64,000 nucleotides of DNA, from positions 930,001-994,000 of the forward strand of contig NZ_LR594040.1 of the NCBI RefSeq assembly GCF_901543175.1, given 5' to 3'. The notes beneath the pieces are model-generated. The model saw only the letters and a program-made list of their open reading frames with translations, was not told the DNA's origin and ran no database searches. The translations under genes were made by a program, and so were the position numbers. Positions 61,592-64,000 of this stretch are shown in pieces. The stretch is from Streptococcus australis (GTDB lineage: Bacteria; Bacillota; Bacilli; Lactobacillales; Streptococcaceae). Within the stretch, counting starts at the first letter, position 1. Each line of letters starts with the position of its first letter.

Positions 61592-62770
61592 ATGACACTT
61601 CCAGTTAGAAAATCCCTGCATGACGCAGTTTTACAAACTTCAAAAACTGATACTTGGGATCAAGCAACCAAGGAATGGAATGAAGTTTCCTTGATTTTTA
61701 ATGGTATTGGGCGCAGTAACTGTATCTGCGGAAATGCCATTAAGTACGCTTACGAACTCTTTAACGGAGTGACTGGTCAACGACTATTTCCTATAGGTAG
61801 CGACTGTGTCAGACATTTTCATCGATTAAGCCTTGATCAGCAACTGGAAGAGGAAGAGAAACTTCTCAGAAAGCTTGAAAGTCTGACTAGAAAAGTCAAG
61901 AAAAAGGAAAAAATCAAGGTCAATAAAAGCGATTTTGACGAAAAACTTCTAAAATGGTTTTGGAAAAAAGGTGTTTTCAAAGCCAATCGTGGCAATCAAT
62001 TTGCACCTGAGAAAGATTACCAGCTTTTCCTAGAAGTCTTTCAAGGAGGAAGTTGGACCAAGGCAGAGCCAAAAAAGAAGGCTCGTCTGGAAGAAGTCCT
62101 TGAAAAGTATATCAAACCCTTTCTACTTGGTAAGTCTGATGACCAACTGTACCTTGTTAAACTAGGTAAGGAGAAAATAGACTACGAGCAACATTTACGG
62201 ATTCAGGCAGAGAAAGAACGCAGAAAGAGAGATAAAATCGCAAAGCAATACGCAGATAATCTCATCCTTGCCATGGGACCTGCAGAACGCGCCTATCAAG
62301 ATTACTTTGGCTTTACAGAAACCCTAACCCAAGAAGAACGAAAATGGGAAAAAATTCTTTTTGGAAAGAATAGAGAAGAACGAGCTCTCAAGGCAAAGCA
62401 AAACCAAAAAGAGCTGGAAAAGGATCAGCGGATTGCAAATCAAGATCCTATTGAACGAAAGCAGAAGCAGACTTGGCTTCTTAACTCCTATTTTCGAGAT
62501 TTACCTGATGAAAAAGCTATATTTTCTCGACTCTTATTAAAATATCGAAAAAGTGGTGAAGTCCCCTTTTCAAATGATTACTTATCTGAGCATCTTATTG
62601 ACTTTTTCTACAAGATGAAGGCCTTTGAGTTTGAAATTACTCCAGATCAGGTGAGGGATTTTCTAAAAGAATGTCTAGAAGCGGATCACCTATCTTCAGC
62701 TCAATCTAGCTGGATAAGAGGGATTTTGACAAACTGCCTTCACCCATTTTTAGATAGGTTACTCATATAG
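61592..62770 (+). CDS. Conserved hypothetical protein with Cys motif
   Basis: A 392-aa basic protein, AAAGGAG site, 17 bases after rexA so probably co-transcribed. Residues 34-80 carry GRSNCICGNAIKYAYELFN and PIGSDCVRHFH: three or four Cys plus His suggest a small zinc-binding domain that may bind nucleic acid. The rest is highly charged and helical (KVKKKEKIKVNKSDFDEKL). From memory a similar gene follows rexA in pneumococcus; function unknown. Confidence 0.7.
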   Translation: MTLPVRKSLHDAVLQTSKTDTWDQATKEWNEVSLIFNGIGRSNCICGNAIKYAYELFNGVTGQRLFPIGSDCVRHFHRLSLDQQLEEEEKLLRKLESLTRKVKKKEKIKVNKSDFDEKLLKWFWKKGVFKANRGNQFAPEKDYQLFLEVFQGGSWTKAEPKKKARLEEVLEKYIKPFLLGKSDDQLYLVKLGKEKIDYEQHLRIQAEKERRKRDKIAKQYADNLILAMGPAERAYQDYFGFTETLTQEERKWEKILFGKNREERALKAKQNQKELEKDQRIANQDPIERKQKQTWLLNSYFRDLPDEKAIFSRLLLKYRKSGEVPFSNDYLSEHLIDFFYKMKAFEFEITPDQVRDFLKECLEADHLSSAQSSWIRGILTNCLHPFLDRLLI

Positions 62771-62803
62771 AAAAAATCCTACCTTGTCTATGCATGGTAG
62801 TAT

Positions 62804-63160
62804 TTATGTATCTCCGAAGATGTACTGATAAAGTTGGACGACTTTCTGAAAACACTGCGTGTCCATTCTTGTTATTTTTTGAGCATTACGCATCCGAAAA
62901 TCAAAGGTATACAGTTGAAATGGATTGACAGCGCCATCTACCTTATACGACGAGACAGGAACGAGCAGGCCTTTTTCTGCTAAATGCTTCTGACCATGGG
63001 TGATGGGACAGACAGCCACAAAACCAGTTTGCAAAGCATATTCTCTCCTAGACACAACCAAGGCAGGTCGCCGTTTCTGAATCTCCCGACCAACTGATGG
63101 ATCAAAGTCAAGCCAAATGATATCTTGCTTTTCAGGAATATAATCAGATTTCGCTATCAA
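62804..63160 (-). CDS. mazF: MazF/PemK-type mRNA interferase toxin
   Basis: A 118-aa toxin: QDIIWLDFDPSVGREIQKRR PALVVSRREYA, VAVCPITHG and a conserved VNPFQLYTFDFR segment match MazF/PemK endoribonucleases, with Arg and Thr/Ser active-site elements (KRRPALVVS; PIT). It overlaps the antitoxin gene by 17 bases, so translation is coupled. Free toxin would cut mRNA at short sequences and arrest growth. Convergent with 61592 across a weak hairpin. Confidence 0.88.
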   Translation of the reverse strand: MIAKSDYIPEKQDIIWLDFDPSVGREIQKRRPALVVSRREYALQTGFVAVCPITHGQKHLAEKGLLVPVSSYKVDGAVNPFQLYTFDFRMRNAQKITRMDTQCFQKVVQLYQYIFGDT

Positions 63161-63359
63161 TGATTTTTACCCCTTCAAAATCATTTGTCATTCTTAAGTC
63201 AGCAATCCCATCAAAAGGATCTTTTAGCTTAGGAGCCAAGACAATAACCCCATCAATTCCTTTGTAGACAACCATTTCTTGACCTTCCGTCATACCCAAA
63301 TTTTTAGGAATGGTCACAGTGAGAGAATTTCCCACCTTCCGAGTCTTTACTGTATTCAT
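63144..63359 (-). CDS. mazE: MazE-type (AbrB fold) antitoxin
   Basis: A 71-aa antitoxin. I chose ATG 63359 (MNTVKTRKVGNSLTVTIPKN L) with GGAGG 9 bases before it, rejecting the longer frame to 63422, which would run through the promoter. The first 45 residues are the AbrB/SpoVT swapped-hairpin DNA-binding fold; the acidic tail (FDGIADLRMTNDFEGVKIID) would wrap MazF. Likely autoregulates at the palindrome overlapping its promoter. Confidence 0.85.
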   Translation of the reverse strand: MNTVKTRKVGNSLTVTIPKNLGMTEGQEMVVYKGIDGVIVLAPKLKDPFDGIADLRMTNDFEGVKIIDSEI

Positions 63360-63379
63360 CACTCTACCTCCACGAAATT

Positions 63380-63418
63380 GTATATACAAAGTATATACCA
63401 AACGGCAAATAAAGTCAA
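63380..63418 (-). promoter_or_regulatory. mazEF promoter with palindromic operator
   Basis: Minus-strand promoter TTGACT (63413-63418 on plus as AGTCAA), 17-base spacer, TATACT (63390-63395). Two copies of the self-complementary GTATATAC (63380-63387 and 63391-63398), 3 bases apart, cover the -10, a good binding site for an AbrB-fold dimer. Confidence 0.8.
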
Positions 63419-63567
63419 GCAAACGTTAAATTACATAAATTAAGTTATGTTCTATAGTGTGATTTTATTTTAGTCAAAGCCTGTGCAAAAGCACCTAATT
63501 TATGATAGAATAGATGGTGAGAAAGAAAACGTTTTATTACGTTTTTTAGTCGGAAGGGGAAAATATT

Positions 63568-64000
63568 ATGGCTACTATTCAATGGTTTCCAGGCCACATG
63601 TCTAAGGCTCGGAGGCAAGTTCAGGAGAATCTAAAGTTTGTTGATTTTGTGACAATTTTGGTGGATGCGCGTCTACCTTTATCTAGTCAAAATCCTATGT
63701 TAAACAAGATTGTGGGTGATAAACCCAAACTTTTGATTTTGAACAAGGCAGATCTGGCTGATCCAGCAATGACAAAAGAATGGCGTCAGTACTTTGAATC
63801 ACAAGGGATTCAAACTCTGGCTATAAATTCTAAAGAGCAAGTTACTGTGAAAGTTGTGACAGATGCAGCCAAAAAGCTTATGGCTGATAAGATTGCACGC
63901 CAGAAAGAACGTGGTATCAAAATTGAAACCTTGCGTACCATGATTATCGGAATTCCAAATGCCGGTAAGTCAACCCTCATGAACCGTTTGGCTGGTAAAA
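63568..64000 (+). CDS. rbgA: Ribosome biogenesis GTPase RbgA/YlqF (5' part)
   Basis: The first 144 codons, open at the window edge. MATIQWFPGHMSKARRQVQE is the typical start. LILNKADLAD (G4) precedes IIGIPNAGKSTLMNRL (G1), the circularly permuted GTPase order of YlqF, which matures the 50S subunit. GGAAGGGG site, ATG 63568. In pneumococcus it lies downstream of rexBA too. Confidence 0.93.
   Translation, partial: MATIQWFPGHMSKARRQVQENLKFVDFVTILVDARLPLSSQNPMLNKIVGDKPKLLILNKADLADPAMTKEWRQYFESQGIQTLAINSKEQVTVKVVTDAAKKLMADKIARQKERGIKIETLRTMIIGIPNAGKSTLMNRLAGK

Noticed and set aside
62770..62803. Possible terminator between 61592 gene and mazF (CTACC .. GGTAG)
   Set aside because: Only a 5-bp stem and no clear T-run; not listed as a feature.

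Overview
The window looks like the chromosome of a mitis-group Streptococcus. From memory, the right-hand order rexB-rexA, a 392-aa hypothetical gene, then the rbgA/ylqF GTPase matches the pneumococcus/mitis backbone. The DNA is low-GC, with strong AGGAGG ribosome sites and extended -10 promoters. The species cannot be fixed from sequence reading alone.

Positions 1-37.8 kb are a reservoir of type VII secretion (T7SS) LXG polymorphic toxins. The secretion machine (EssC etc.) is not in the window. One expression unit with its own promoter starts at 11.05 kb: two small helical partners, a DUF4176-domain protein and the first of three full-length LXG toxins (12531, 17272, 19621; tips GH-E nuclease, colicin E3-like RNase, Ntox15 nuclease). 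Around it lie more than a dozen orphan or broken toxin C-termini. Most are followed at once by an intact immunity gene: TNT NADase (three copies), WHH, GH-E, HNH and EHHH nucleases, a putative ADP-ribosyltransferase (two copies), colicin E3-like RNase (two), Ntox15, an unrecognised HEWH domain with Imm22 (two), and three glycine-zipper tips, each with a four-helix membrane protein and a small DUF4176 protein. Immunity families seen are SUKH/SMI1-KNR4, SUFU, Tdi1/DUF1851-like, Imm22, Imm33/DUF2185, YrhA-like, SseB-like, an ImmA/IrrE-like metalloprotease relic, and several I do not recognise. Near-identical LXG mid-region DNA is reused in about 11 places and looks like the recombination handle for swapping tips. 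Scars, frameshifts, nonsense codons, an ISL3 transposase relic and a serine-recombinase relic at 37.5 kb show heavy rearrangement.

Positions 37.9-43 kb carry small accessory genes: a frameshifted zinc-finger/HNH-like gene, an alpha/beta hydrolase, an ADP-ribosylglycohydrolase, a hypothetical protein, a diacylglycerol-kinase-like lipid kinase and a nucleotidyltransferase-like protein. A GH13 neopullulanase-type enzyme with a near-consensus promoter and a cre-like site follows (43.1-44.9 kb). Positions 45-48 kb on the minus strand hold a split YobI/KAP-type P-loop NTPase, probably a defence-type insertion.

Positions 48.4-64 kb are ordinary backbone: a TraX-family membrane protein, a two-component system facing an ABC exporter, a Cof-type HAD phosphatase, MarR plus EVE-domain genes, rexB-rexA (AddAB-type recombination nuclease), a zinc-motif hypothetical protein, a MazEF-type toxin-antitoxin pair with a palindromic operator, and the start of rbgA.
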